Positions 1 through 11,713 of a stretch of 64,000 nt of DNA are shown here, one piece after another. The notes under the pieces were generated by a model. The model had not been told where the DNA came from. It did not search any database and saw nothing but the letters and a program-made list of their open reading frames with translations. Position numbers and translations under genes: made by a program. Origin of the DNA: Anaeramoeba flamelloides (Eukaryota; Metamonada; Anaeramoebidae). Location of the stretch: the NCBI GenBank assembly GCA_027625915.1, contig JANTQA010000015.1, positions 5,609,001 to 5,673,000 of the forward strand, in the 5' to 3' direction. Position 1 is the first letter of the stretch, and each line of letters opens with the position of its first letter.

Positions 1-2867
1 AAATTTGATTTTGTTTAAAAAGTATTTATTTTAGAAAATTAAAAAAAAAAAAAATAGATTTCGAAAATTTTGACTCCCTTTAAAATGTTAATGGAAGTTG
101 TTTTGAGGGTTTATTCCAGTATTTTTCATAAAAAAATTATTTTCAAATTTTTTGTATGAGAATCATTTTTTCTAGTTTTGCAAATTTACGTTTTTCCTTT
201 TCAAATTTTTCATTTTGTTTTGTTTTTCTTTTTCTTTTTCTTTTTCTTTTTTTTTTTTTTCATTTTGTTCTTTTTTCTTTTGTGAAAGATCGTATAAAAA
301 AAAAAGGTTCATAGAAAAGACTAATAATCACCTAGTAGATTGAGACTATGAAATATCTTTTAAAATAAATTTAATTATTGGTTAAAAATCTTACTTTTGA
401 CTTTTTTTCAGTGAAAGTTTAGTAATAAAAATCCGTAATGCTCATTTCAAAAAGTGTGGCTCACTTTTTTTAGTTTTTGGTTTTATTTTTTTTTTAATTT
501 TTAAAATATCAGAGTTTTTATATATTTAGAATGATTTAAAAGTGAATTACAAATCAAATTTAGTTATTAATTGTACTTGAAAACTAAAGTATGTTTTTTT
601 TTTCAATTGATAAATTCTTTTTATTCAGATTTTTATATAAATGGTTTTTAATTCTATTTTTTAAAAATACATGTGTTGCTTGCAAAAATTAATTTATATT
701 TGGAAGCCTAATATTTCCTTTTATTATCTTTTTTATGAAATAAAGTTTTTTAAATCATTTTTATGTGTATATACTCCCTATGTTAACTATAGATTAATAT
801 TTTAAAACAAATAAAAGAAATAAATAGTGATGAATTACTTTGAAACGAAGATAGTTCGAAATTATTTTCATGAAATATTCATGAAATCTAGGATTTTTCA
901 ACTAAATTACATTTACAGAAATTTAAGTAAAAGTCTGAAATGATAGTAATTTATACTCCTTTGTTAATAAGTAAAGAAATTAAAATTTTTATTAACAGTA
1001 AATTATCATTTCTAGGAAAAACACAAGAAATATTTACATTAATAAGAAATTTACAAAATTTAAACCATTAAAAATTCGAATACTTGAATATAAAAAATAA
1101 ATAAAAAAAAAAAAATTATTTTCCAATTTCTTATTTATAAAAATTTCTTTTCAAAGGCATATAATTTTTTTTTTTTTTTTTTTTTTTGGTGCGTTTTCTA
1201 AGATCTATGTTTATTTATACCGGATTTCAAAGAAGAATTCACAATCAAAATAATATTTCAGAAGTTTAAAAAAAAAAAGATAATTGGGTGGTTTTTTCAT
1301 TTAAATTTCAATTATAGTATTTAAAAATATACCTAACCTGAAAATGATCGATAAAAAAATTTTTAATTGTTGAGATAAGGGAAATTGCCATTTAATTGTA
1401 AATATTGAAAATCAAATCCTTTTTTTTTTTAATAAATCAAACTTTAAAAATTATAACTCCCCAATATTCTAATCATTATTAATTAAATTGAACTTTGTTC
1501 AAAACACAATTTAATCAATCAAAAAACAGACCAAAAATTATCATTTTCCAAATTTTGGGCAAAATATCTTTAAAACTCTATTTTTTTAAAAAAAATAATT
1601 AGATCTACTTTCGGTTATCAAACAATTAAATAAGTATTCTAGAGAAATCCCACTTTAATGAACTCTGGAAGGTTTATTACTAAGTTGATAAAAAAATTGG
1701 TTATTTATAAAAAGGTATTGATTGAAATTACACAAAAATTTTACTACTTTTATAATCCAATAAAAAAAAATGAAAATTTTTCGTTCTCATTCTAAAATAT
1801 TTTACTAGTTTATAAGTCTGAAGTAAATCTTTTGATCTTTACAAAATCGTTGAGAAAAGATATTTTTAGACAATAAATTAAACTTCCTAAGTTAACTCTA
1901 AGAGAAATTTTTACTCTCCTAATTTGATTGTAACAGTAATAATTAATATATACTCGATTTCAAAACCATTGGCCAATTAAAAATCAAATCTTAAAGAAAA
2001 ATATTTTTAATAATTGAATTTATCTATTATAATATAAAAATTTCGATTTTAATATTCAGTTCTATACTCAAGAGATATATATTTTTTGTCTAAAAATAAA
2101 AGAAAAAAAAAATAAAAAAAAACTGTTAAAAAAATTTGGCCATTTATTTTGAAAGAAGCATTAAATAAAAAAAATAGTGAATTTAAATAATTAGTAAAAC
2201 CCATTTATCGATTCATCTTCGATTTGAATAACTAAATCTAATCTCTTTTTCATATTTGAAACCAAATTTTTCATTAATTCATCAGTTACACTACAAATTT
2301 TCATTTTCATTTTCCATTTTAACAAAACACTGTTGAAAAAATAAAAAAGAGAAAAAATGATTTATTTGCAAACTTTTCATTATGAGGGGAAAAACTTCAA
2401 AACTATACAAAAGCAATTCAAAATTCAAATGTAACATCGGCCATTTATTATGAAATTTAGTTTAAATTTTAGAAATTGAAATAAAAATTTTCATTTATTA
2501 ATTATAAAATAACAGTAATATTAACAATTAAAAATCCTGACTGGGATTTATTTTCAGGTCAGGTATTTTGTTCAATACTATACAATCAAATCAACTCGAA
2601 TAAAAAACAATTTAAAAAATAAATTGAAAAATATTGATAAATACACATTTTATTATTAATTAAATATTAAACATAAACAGAAAAAGAAAATATTTTTGAA
2701 ATTAAAAAATATCTATATATATATTTGTTTGGGTTGAGGCATTGTAAAATTAGTTTAAATTGTTGTAAAGAAGGAAACAAAAAAAAATCAAATAAATTTG
2801 AAAATAGAAGAATTTATGATTTCTTTGAATATCTCTTCATTGCTGTCAACCAAAATAGAGTTTCATT
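1..2867. other. Gene-free AT-rich region
   Basis: No open frame with protein-like composition was seen. The stretch is dominated by A and T runs. Its only recognisable content is an inverted-repeat element of family F (about 1315-2580) and a possible family D terminus near 440-470 (TTTCAAAAAGTGTGGC). Confidence 0.6.
1315..2580. mobile_element. Family F inverted-repeat element, interrupted copy
   Basis: The left end near 1315 (TAGTATTTAAAAATATACC) and the right end near 2575 (GGTCAGGTATTTTG) form an imperfect terminal inverted repeat, and both arms contain the shared core TTTTTAATTGT / ACAATTAAAAA. The body from about 1320 to 1755 aligns, in reverse orientation, with almost the whole length of the copy at 52377-52862. 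Shared blocks include CAAAACAC.ATT.AATCAATC and AAATTGGTTATTTATAA. After about 1755 the match breaks off and resumes only at about 2500. About 750 bp of unrelated AT-rich sequence has therefore inserted into this copy, or the copy has rearranged. No transposase is visible, so it is non-autonomous. Confidence 0.5.
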
Positions 2868-3695
2868 TTAATTTTCATTTTGTGATTCTGTTTGGAGTTG
2901 TTTTAATTGGCTTACGAATAAGGAAAAATTTGAGCTATCAAGAATTTTTTGTTGAGGCTTTTTCTGATTGAGATTTCTTTTCATAGCTTTTTTCTTTTTT
3001 TGAACAAACAAAGAATCTTTTTTCAGCATTGCCAATTTATTTTTTGGTTTTGTTTTGTTTCTTGTATTTTGGAACATTTTTGATTTTGATTTTGGTTTTG
3101 GTTTTTGAGTGTTTGATTGCTTGTATTGTGGCTTTCTTGTTTTTTGGTTGCTTTGTTGATGGAATAACGAAAAATGAGAATTTTTCTTTTTTGTTTGTTG
3201 TTGGATGACATTTCTGCGTTTGTTTGTGTTTTGATAAAGCTTTTTTTCTTGACTCAGGGCAAATGAAAGCATCCTTTTTGTCTCTAACAATTTTCTTGCT
3301 GTATTATTCGCCATTAGCCTTTCTTTATCAATTTCCCATTTCATTAACTGAATTTCCTTTTCAAGTTGTTCGATCTCGTCTTTAAGCTGAAAATTTTCTA
3401 GTGATGCCTGGATTAAGTCATTCGATTCAGAATTTGAATTGCTTAAGCTTTTGTTTTTATAGGTGTCACCAAAAAATAATTCATCGTTACTATTGTTGTT
3501 TGACGAAGGAAGCTTTGATAAAAAGCCTGTTGTGCTTTCAAAGTCACTACAAAAATCTTCATAAGAAAGATCCCTGGAATGTTTAAACGCGATCAATTCG
3601 CTGCCAGAATCACAACTGTTTAAAAGGTATGGAAGTTGTTCGTTTCGCATCAAATCAGAGAGATTTAGTGAGTTGTCAAGCGAATTTAAATTCAT
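2868..3695 (-). CDS. Unknown protein: coiled coil plus basic K/Q/N-rich tail
   Basis: I do not recognise this 275-residue protein. Residues 1-95 are S/N/D-rich and acidic. Residues about 97-155 form a heptad-rich helical stretch (start ENFQLKDEIEQLEKEI) that looks like a coiled coil. From about 160 on the chain is strongly basic and Q/N/K-rich with little predicted order. The coiled coil followed by a basic tail could suit a nucleic-acid-binding or scaffold role, but bZIP order (basic region before the zipper) is not seen, so I do not call a bZIP. The frame is intact from ATG to stop, its composition is more varied than the flanks, and both sides are non-coding. It shares orientation with the Arp gene upstream but lies 1.3 kb away, so it is probably transcribed separately. 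Confidence 0.6.
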   Translation of the reverse strand: MNLNSLDNSLNLSDLMRNEQLPYLLNSCDSGSELIAFKHSRDLSYEDFCSDFESTTGFLSKLPSSNNNSNDELFFGDTYKNKSLSNSNSESNDLIQASLENFQLKDEIEQLEKEIQLMKWEIDKERLMANNTARKLLETKRMLSFALSQEKKLYQNTNKRRNVIQQQTKKKNSHFSLFHQQSNQKTRKPQYKQSNTQKPKPKSKSKMFQNTRNKTKPKNKLAMLKKDSLFVQKKKKAMKRNLNQKKPQQKILDSSNFSLFVSQLKQLQTESQNEN

Positions 3696-5029
3696 TGCTA
3701 AATTGTGTTTTTTTTTTGATCGCTTTATTTGAGGTTTTGGAAAAAAAAATGAAGAACAAATGTTTCAGATCAAAGAAAATTATTTGTTTACAGTTGAGTG
3801 ATTTTTTTTGGAAAAGATCAAAAAGAACAATTTTGAATGAACACTCAGAGTCTCTCTTTTACTTCTTTTATCGAAAATTTTAAAATCAAGTTATCTTAAT
3901 TTTAGAGAAAAGTTTTTTATTACAAAGGTTAAGAGTTTAATTAGATTGAATTATTCATTTAAGGAATTATTTATCATTCATACACAAGTTTAAACTTTTT
4001 AGACTCTAATCTTTAAGACAATTTTCTTGATAAAAAATTTCTTTTTTTCTATTTTGAACTTTTAAATCCTTATGATTAAATGAAACAAAATCGACACACA
4101 CCCTTAACCATTGAATTCCTTTCTTATTTATACTGAGTGAATTTTTTTTATGTGAATATAAATTTAAGGATCTAGTCGATTACCATGGATTTGCCCCATA
4201 CTCAAGAAGTGGATTGAAAACTAATAAGGGTATTGTGTAATTGCCCTTCTTTTGATTGATAAAATTCAAATAACAAATAAAAAATTCTTCTAAGGATGTA
4301 ATTGTCAAAACAATCAATTCAAAAAAAAAAGCATTCTCAATTTGAAAAAAACCAAATTTAAAAAAAAAAAATTAATTGTTTCTTATTTTAAATTTCCAAA
4401 GTTTTAAATTTCTTCAATTTAAAACAAATTCTTTTCCTAAGTGTACAATCGATTTAATTTGATTAACTTTAATTTGTGGTTAATTTTTAACTCTCTATAT
4501 TTGACAAAGACAGGATTTTATAACATTCTAGAGATAAAAATTACTCATTTGAAAAATATCGCCCCTCATCACCTATAATACGAATAAAAAAACCCGTTGA
4601 TTAATCAGAACTACATATAAAAAGTACAAATAAAAAATTAAAAATCAAAAAAAAATCTTCTTTTTGTAAAATAATACATAAGAAGTGTTTGGTGAATAGA
4701 TCTAATATTACCTCGGATTAAAAAATGAAAAAAACTTGGATAAAAGTTTGGGATGTGTTTAGTTGATAAAAAAGTTTATTGTAAAATGAAAAATTAAAAA
4801 AAAAGTGTATCAGATGAAAATACCATCTGATTTTATGAAACCTGTGTTGTTATTTCCTTTTTAAAAATCATTTTGAAGATCAGTTGATGTGATCTATTAT
4901 AATTTGGAAAAAAAAAAAAAAGAAATGAACAGTCGATTGGGCAAGGAAACAAAATGTTCTCATTTTTGAGTAAAAAAAAGAAGAAGAAATTGCAAAAAAG
5001 AATAAAAAAAATGAAAAAATAAAAAAGGA
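3696..5029. other. Intergenic region, nothing recognised
   Basis: AT-rich spacer between two minus-strand genes. It should hold the promoter of the 2868-3695 gene and the 3' end of the Arp gene. The only structure noticed is a small palindrome near 4226-4249 (AAGGGTATTG..AATTGCCCTT). Confidence 0.5.
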
Positions 5030-6142
5030 TTAAAAACATTTTTCTTTTATGATTTGCTGAGGATTTTTTTCCCATTCTTCTTTCGAAATCCAGTCTTTGA
5101 TATCAAGATCTTTGTTTGCAACAATATTTGCGCCTATCCATTCAGAATTTTTAGTTATTTTTGATTCTGAAATTTCGGGGCTTATTGAAAAGTCAGTAAA
5201 GCGTTTTTCCAAATCGGACTGGATCCTTTCTGGCAAGCCTTTGGTTTCAGCAAAGCCACCAGCTAAAACGATGTTTTTCATGATCTCTTCGCGTGTGAGC
5301 AAAGGGCTTTTAAGAATTGAGCTTTCGATGAGATCGCTCAGCCCAGGTGTGTTGAGGCCAATTCTTGAGGGTTCAAAAAGCGCTTCGTTGCATTCACAAA
5401 ATTCGTTTCGGGCTGTTAACTTGACAACAGTTGTCTCCTGTGTGTTTGTTGTTTTCCTATTAATTTTGATTGCCTTCTTTTTTTGTAAAGGCTCCTTCAT
5501 GATGTCGAGCGATACACTCCCAAACTGCTTCAATAAATTTGAAACAACTTGCAGGGGATCAGAGCCAAGATCATTTAAATCGTTTCCTTGCTTTTCAAGC
5601 AAGTCCATCAAATATTGCATCACTTGGTCGCTTCCAAAATTTTGTTTGTTGATTGCCTGAAACAGGACCCTTCCTTTGTAAATAGGTACAATGGAAATAG
5701 TTGTTGAGATGTGAACAACTAGCCCGGTGTCGCTGCGTGTTTGGTAAAGCGAGACGATGGGCTGTCTTAAAAAGAAAATTCTCTGGGCGTGAAGGGTGTT
5801 GAAAAGATACTCTGCAATATAGGAACGATCGTTTCGTGGGGTGAAAAGTGTGTCAATTACCATCACAGACTCGCCAATGGTTTGCTCCTTGACAGTCGAT
5901 CGGGCATACGAGAGAATTGTCCCGATTTTCTCTTTATTCGTGATTCTCCCAAAGGTTAGTGCTGGTTCGTTTGGCTTTGTGCATTTTTGATGTAAATTTG
6001 GATGGTTTGTCTTCACAATCGTGCTTGGTGTGTTGTTGCTTGATATACCAAAACGCACAAATTTGGTTCCTAAATCAATGATAAGACATGGAACAACATT
6101 TAATTTGGGTTCTTCTTTTTTTAGGTTTTCTTGTTCGGTCAT
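5030..6142 (-). CDS. Divergent actin-related protein (Arp)
   Basis: This 370-residue protein covers the full actin fold (actin is about 375). The N-terminal phosphate-1 loop reads LIIDLGTKFVRFG. The middle follows actin closely (IVSLYQTRSDTGLVVHIS, then VPIYKGRVLFQA), the EALFEPSRIGLN segment matches actin's EALF.P...G, and the adenosine loop reads IVLAGGFAETKGLPERI. The C-terminus (SEWIGANIVA...WISKEEWE...KCF) retains the actin-like KCF end. The phosphate-2 loop, DSGDG in actin, is HISTT here, so the catalytic Asp and the glycines are missing. ATP hydrolysis is therefore doubtful, although nucleotide binding through the other loops remains possible. Such degeneration is known among Arps that serve as structural subunits, for instance in dynactin or chromatin remodellers. 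I cannot assign the subfamily from sequence alone. No intron is needed to explain the product. Confidence 0.9.
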   Translation of the reverse strand: MTEQENLKKEEPKLNVVPCLIIDLGTKFVRFGISSNNTPSTIVKTNHPNLHQKCTKPNEPALTFGRITNKEKIGTILSYARSTVKEQTIGESVMVIDTLFTPRNDRSYIAEYLFNTLHAQRIFFLRQPIVSLYQTRSDTGLVVHISTTISIVPIYKGRVLFQAINKQNFGSDQVMQYLMDLLEKQGNDLNDLGSDPLQVVSNLLKQFGSVSLDIMKEPLQKKKAIKINRKTTNTQETTVVKLTARNEFCECNEALFEPSRIGLNTPGLSDLIESSILKSPLLTREEIMKNIVLAGGFAETKGLPERIQSDLEKRFTDFSISPEISESKITKNSEWIGANIVANKDLDIKDWISKEEWEKNPQQIIKEKCF

Positions 6143-6799
6143 TGGAAATTCTTTGTTGGTTTGAAATTATTGAATCCCTTTATGGTTGAGGAATTTTTGG
6201 TAGAATGAAAAAGAGAAAAAATGACTTTTGAGTGATTTTTTTTAAAACCCTAGTAGATCTAAAAATTTAAATAAACCAAATATTGAAAATTAGGTTCTTA
6301 TTATATTAACAATAAAAATTTTAAGTTCGGATGAGATTAATTTTTATATTTGAGCTTTAAAAGTTCATGGACCTTAAAAAAATAAAAAATTTAAGGCTAA
6401 AGTCTTTATACTAAGAAGATGGTTTTTGTTTGTGATATTTTACATTTAGGTTTCAAAAAACCTTTTATTATGAAGAAATTGGACAAAAAATTTACTAAAG
6501 TCCAAATTAAACAACATAAATAAAAAAAAATTATAAAATAGAGATTTTGTCTGAATTTTCAAAAATAAATGATTTAACGGAGTAGCTACACAATAAGACA
6601 TGATTAAAAAATTGAGAGGGTTGAGATAGGAGTATTTTATTTTAGTGGCGTGTTATCATAGATTCTCTAAATTTATTTTTAAAATATTATTTGATATTTT
6701 TTTTTTTTAGTAATGTTAAACAATAAAAAAAAGATAGAATATATTGATAAAATAGTTTGATTTTTTTTTTTTTTTTGTTAAAACAAACTTAATTCCATA

Positions 6800-7560
6800 A
6801 TTTTGGGCACAGTTTAAACAGTCAAAAGAATAGCAATACCAGAATTTACATTCAATTTGGAAATAATTTGATTTAACAAAATATTTCATTTTTTGTCTTT
6901 TTTGTTCTTGTTTTCATTTCCTTTTTTTGAGTTACGAAATGGTTTTGGTTCGATCTAGATTTTTTTTCCAATAGTTGATATAATTTTAGTGTTGAAATTC
7001 TTAAATTAAAAATCATATACAATTGGTCCATTCTATCTTATCATTTCATCGATCAACAATTGGTGGTGTAATTTTTAAGAAATTTACTTTTACATTTTTT
7101 GTTCAGCTCGTTTCCTTATTTAGGATAGACCGGTTTTGATTTTTTCGTGTTTTATATTGTTTTTTTTATTTAGATTAAAATGATTACGTATAAAAGTATT
7201 AATACTATGTTACTTATATGTGGTTTTATATTACATTTTAAAAAATACAATGAATTGAGTTTTTGTTTTCCCTTTTTCATTTTATAAGTGTCCAAATTTT
7301 TGGAATGGGGTTTAGTTTTTTTTGGGAGAAGATAATTTTAGATTCTTAGAATAAAACTTATAGCTATTTTTTGGTTTAAAATTTGATAAAATATAATCAT
7401 TTTTAATTCTCCAATTCCGCCAAATCCAACTATTTAAAATACTAACAAGTATTTTTTTTTTAGGATAATTATTCTTTCTTTTGGAATCATTCGATCTATT
7501 CAAGTCCAATTCATGTTTCCTTTTTTGATTTTCTTGATTTTAATGCGGTTGTTCTTTTTA
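6800..7560. repeat. Dispersed repeat G, copy 1
   Basis: Aligns collinearly, with gaps, to 39850-40480. Shared landmarks in the same order are a CAATTTGGAAATAAT-type block, a TTTTGTTTTCATTTC block, GGTTCGATC/TGTTCGATC, CAATAGTTGATAT/CAACAATTGATAT, ATCGATCAACAATT/ATCGATCAATATT, and GGGGTTTA. No terminal repeats or open frame were found, so the repeat class and exact ends are unknown. It could be a decayed transposon or an old segmental duplication. Confidence 0.4.
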
Positions 7561-8410
7561 AACAAAATTTATTAATCCCAAATGTAACTAATAAAAAAAT
7601 CTTTCTAATTGTTTTTTGTTGTCATGATTAAAAAATTCTAAAATAATGAAAAAAATAAAAAATGAAAAAATTAAATACCATAATAGAATGTTGAGAGAAG
7701 TATAAAAGATAAGTTATTCAATATTTGAAACACTATTTAATTAATTCAACTCAGCATTTTATTATGATAATTTGTTTTAGACTTTGAAAAAAAAAATTAA
7801 AAAATCTAATGAATGAAATGCGTTAAATAATAAAAATAAATGAGTTAACAAATAAAGTAAAAAATATTATTGTCTGTTTCTATTTAAAAGTTCAAAAAAG
7901 TGAAAAATTTTCCTTTATCCTGGCTACTCCATTAAATTCCAAAAAAATAAAAATAAAAAAGGAAAAAAAAGTTTAAAACACTATTGTTCACAAAATAATT
8001 CAGATAAAATTTTAATGGTTATTTCCAAAATACCAATTTTTTTAAGATACCAATTACCTCAAAAGTTTATGTTTTACTTCAGATTAGCTTGTATTTCTTA
8101 TAAAAAATCACGTATTTGATTTTTACACATTCTTACTTGAATGAACTTGACTAAATAAAAATTTATAAAATCTAAATATATAGACCATATTTAAAGCTAT
8201 TTTTTTCCTCTTTTTAATTCTTATTATCTCTCACAGTTTGTTCAATAATTCCAGTCGTCATCCTTTTTTGTGTTTCTAAAAATTATAAGTATTTTTTTTA
8301 AAATAATTGTTTTTTTTATTTTATTTATTTATAGAAAGGAGTAATTAAAGAAAAATCATCAAATAAAAAAAAGAGAAGAAGAAAAATAATATATATATAT
8401 ATATATATAT

Positions 8411-9902
8411 CCCTTAGCACCCGAAATAACCTAAAAACATTTCAAATAAAAATTTTAATTTGAAATGTTATCAAATGATAATAAGGTATAGAATTAATAA
8501 AAAATTATCTTAGAAAGAAAATTTTATAATTAAAAATTGTATAGTTACTTAAAATAAAAAATAACTTGAAAAAACAATTTTCAAGTTTGAAAATTTTTTT
8601 TTCGTTATTGTGATTTTATTATTTTTCCAAATTTTGTCAAAATAAATTTTTTTTTTTTTTTTTGAAAAGTTTGTCTAGACATGAAAAACCTCTTAGTTTT
8701 AACATTTAAAACATATCATACTTTACTGGAAATTTTTTGGGGGCCCTTTGCACCCCAAAATTGCCTAAAATACTTGATTAAATAATTTATTCATTATAAA
8801 AGTTATTATAACATCACATAGAAAATTTGTTTTATCTACTAATTACTATTCAATATCAATATCTATATTAGATTCTAAATAATTTAAAAAGAAAAAAAAT
8901 ATAAATTAAATTAGAAAAAAAAATCAAATTTTTTTTCATTGCAAAATTTTACAATTTTTTCAACAAGATTTTAATCAATTTTAAATGATTTGGCCAATAG
9001 TCCGAGTCAGATTAATAATTGATTTTTTTTTTTTATTTTTTACAATTTTTTAATTTTTGACTTTTTTAAATCTAGACATAAAATAAACAATATTGTTGAA
9101 TTAGAGACCATATATCAGAACTTATTTAACAAGATCTGGATTATTTTATTAAGGAAAAATTCAAATATCGCAAATATATTATTCAAATTTTTACCAATAA
9201 CAAAATTCAATAAAAAAAAATTTGGTTTCGGAGATTATTTTGTTATATTGGAATAATATTTAAGAATTATTTTTTATTTTATTTTAAATTTAGGTATAAA
9301 TATATTATCGATTAAAAAGTAATTTATATTTGTTTTATTCTAATTTAATAAATTGAAATTATTTTACAATTTTTTTTTTTTTTTTTGATTTTCAATTATT
9401 ATCTATTGCTTAAATAAAAGTTTTAGAAAATTAATCATATTAAAACTTTACTTTTGGCCTAAAGAAATAAATTGTATTTTTCTCTTAATTGGATATTTAT
9501 TGAAATTTTTTCTAAAAAAAAAAAATTAAATTTCAAAGTAATTTATTTTTTTATTTATTTTTTTTATCATAAAATTAGCAAAATTTTTTGGTGGTTATTA
9601 TTAATAAATTAATGTTTTGAGTTTTGAATTACTATTAATGTAATAAAATTTCTGATTTAAAAAAATAAAATAATAATAAAAATCTTGAAAAAAAATTTAA
9701 AAATGAATAATTATTATTTTTTTTTTCAATTTCAAAAAAAAAAATCAATAACTTAACTACTTTATCTTTGAACTATTTTGACTTTTTATTATAATTCAAA
9801 TCTGGATTAAAGACAAATAAGAAAATTAATATATTGGTAGACCAATATCATTTTAAATCCAATTTAAAAAACTTGATGAAATTTAGGCACATCCAGGGTG
9901 CT

Positions 9903-9907
<5 letters not shown>
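8411..9907. mobile_element. 1.5-kb inverted-repeat element in a TA run, with a second internal terminus
   Basis: The ends are inverted copies of CCCTTAGCACCC: CCCTTAGCACCCGAAATAAC at the left and CAGGGTGCTAAGGG at the right. Both ends abut runs of TA, so the target was a TA microsatellite and the exact target duplication cannot be read. A second, diverged left terminus (CCCTTTGCACCCCAAAAT) starts near 8744, so a copy of the same family may have inserted inside another. The interior has no protein-like frame, so it is non-autonomous or fully decayed. Confidence 0.5.
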
Positions 9908-9934
<27 letters not shown>

Positions 9935-11713
9935 ATAAATTTATCATTTTCATTGCCAATTAGAAACTATCTACGTCCTGAATACACGTGATGAGCAAAA
10001 ACTCTATAGAAATTTTATCGATTATAGATAAAAATTCCACATTATGTAATTAATAATTCGTATTCCAAGACTCCGAAAAGTGGGGCACTATGTACCCGAA
10101 TTTATATATTTTTTATTATTTAAAAAATTTTTTGTTTTCACTTTATTATTATTATTTTTTCTTTGTTACCTTAAGTTTTCTAACCATAAGAGCTTTGATA
10201 AAAAATTCCCGAAAATCGCAGTAAATTTTATAATTTTTATTAGTTATGTTGAAGAGTTTCTGTGTATTTTTTCTAAGAATAACTTTTTCATATAATTTCT
10301 AATCTAGAATTTTTTATAATTTTTTTTTCCACTTGATCCTGATAAATAACTGTTGTTTTTTTTTAATTAAAAAAATGTTTTCTTTTTTTCTATAGCTGTG
10401 GTTTTTGGTTTTTGTTTTTTATTCAATAAAAAAATAGTGTTCAGTATAAGTGTACTTTCAAATTAACCAATATTTACAATAGATCATATTATCAAAGTGT
10501 TTTTTCTATAACCTTCGAGACCAATCTCCGCATAAAAGAGATCAAATTCAACCAAATTTAAACTAACCAATACCAAAATCCAGAACAACCAAATCTTTCA
10601 ATTTGAATACAAAAAAAAAAAACATAAAAAAGATCAAAAGAGTTTCTTAAAAAACCTTTATTCTGAAATTCCAACATCGATAAAAATGAGATATATAATT
10701 TTTCTTCAATTTTTTTCTAAAAGAAATGAAAAAAAATTCATTTCAATTTCCTTTTTCCTTAAGTCAATCCTCTTCAAATCATATCTTGTAATTGACTGAC
10801 TTTATTTATTTCTTTTCATTCTTTTTTTGGCTATACTAGATGAGATAAGAATCCTCAATGAAGCAATATTTCATATTGAATCAAAAGTTAATTAACCGAT
10901 ATTTAATTCTGATTAAAATTCGACAAGAACATTCCTAAAGGCCAAATTATTTAAAAATCAATTATTTTTCAACCATTTAATAATGAAAGCAGATTAAATC
11001 TCTTAAAAGATCAATTTTCATAGATTATAACAAGATCTTTCAATTTTTCAATTAAAATAGAAGAAATAATTTTTTAGAAAACTTTGAATAAAAAGTCTTT
11101 TATGACTTGTGTAATGACAGTATTATTGTCAAGATAAACTTCCCTTTTAAAATTAAACACTCTTGAAAACTTTTAAATATCAACCACAGATAAAACAATG
11201 AAAACAAAATGAAAAAAGTTGAATAACAACTTGAAAACACTTTTTTGAAAAAACCAGTAATTGAAAAAAAAAGAGTTGAATAATTCAACACAGGTTATTG
11301 AACAAACTGCAAATAATATTTGTGATTTTGATCATTTTTACTAATCATCTCAATTAAGAGTCCATAACAAAAAATGTAACCTGTTTTGACATGTATCACA
11401 TTTTTTTTCACAAGAGTTAAACTAGAAAACTTTCTTTGAGTGTTTCAAGTAATGATCCTAATTCAAATTATTACTGTAGTACAATAGGATTTAAAATATT
11501 TCTTTTACACTTGTCATCAAATACACCAGTTTTATTTTTCACAAAAGAAATAAAAATAATTGATATATTATCCTGTTCAACAAAACGAAACCCTTTTACT
11601 GATCAACTTCTTTTCTCACTCAAATAAAAATTTGGTAAAATCCAATACTTTTTCAAAATATCAGTTTCATTTTTTTAAAAATTTTAACTTTTCTTTGGTT
11701 TAACAAATAAGCA

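Larger units (their letters stand above)
6143..11713. other. 5.6-kb intergenic region with repeats
   Basis: No convincing coding sequence. It carries one copy of dispersed repeat G (about 6800-7560) and a 1.5-kb inverted-repeat element bounded by TA runs (8411-9907). The last 400 bases, upstream of the RABL6-like gene, should contain its promoter; no motif is recognised there. Confidence 0.6.

Noticed and set aside
4833-5075. 80-codon Phe-rich frame overlapping the 3' end of the Arp gene
   Set aside because: Composition reflects A/T runs, and the Arp gene already ends in an actin-like KCF before it.
6930-6960. GGTTCGATC resembling a tRNA B box
   Set aside because: No matching A box or acceptor stem. 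The block is part of dispersed repeat G and changes to TGTTCGATC in the second copy.
11436-11627. 63-codon frame upstream of the RABL6-like gene
   Set aside because: No ATG at the start, not in frame with the downstream gene, and no conserved pattern.
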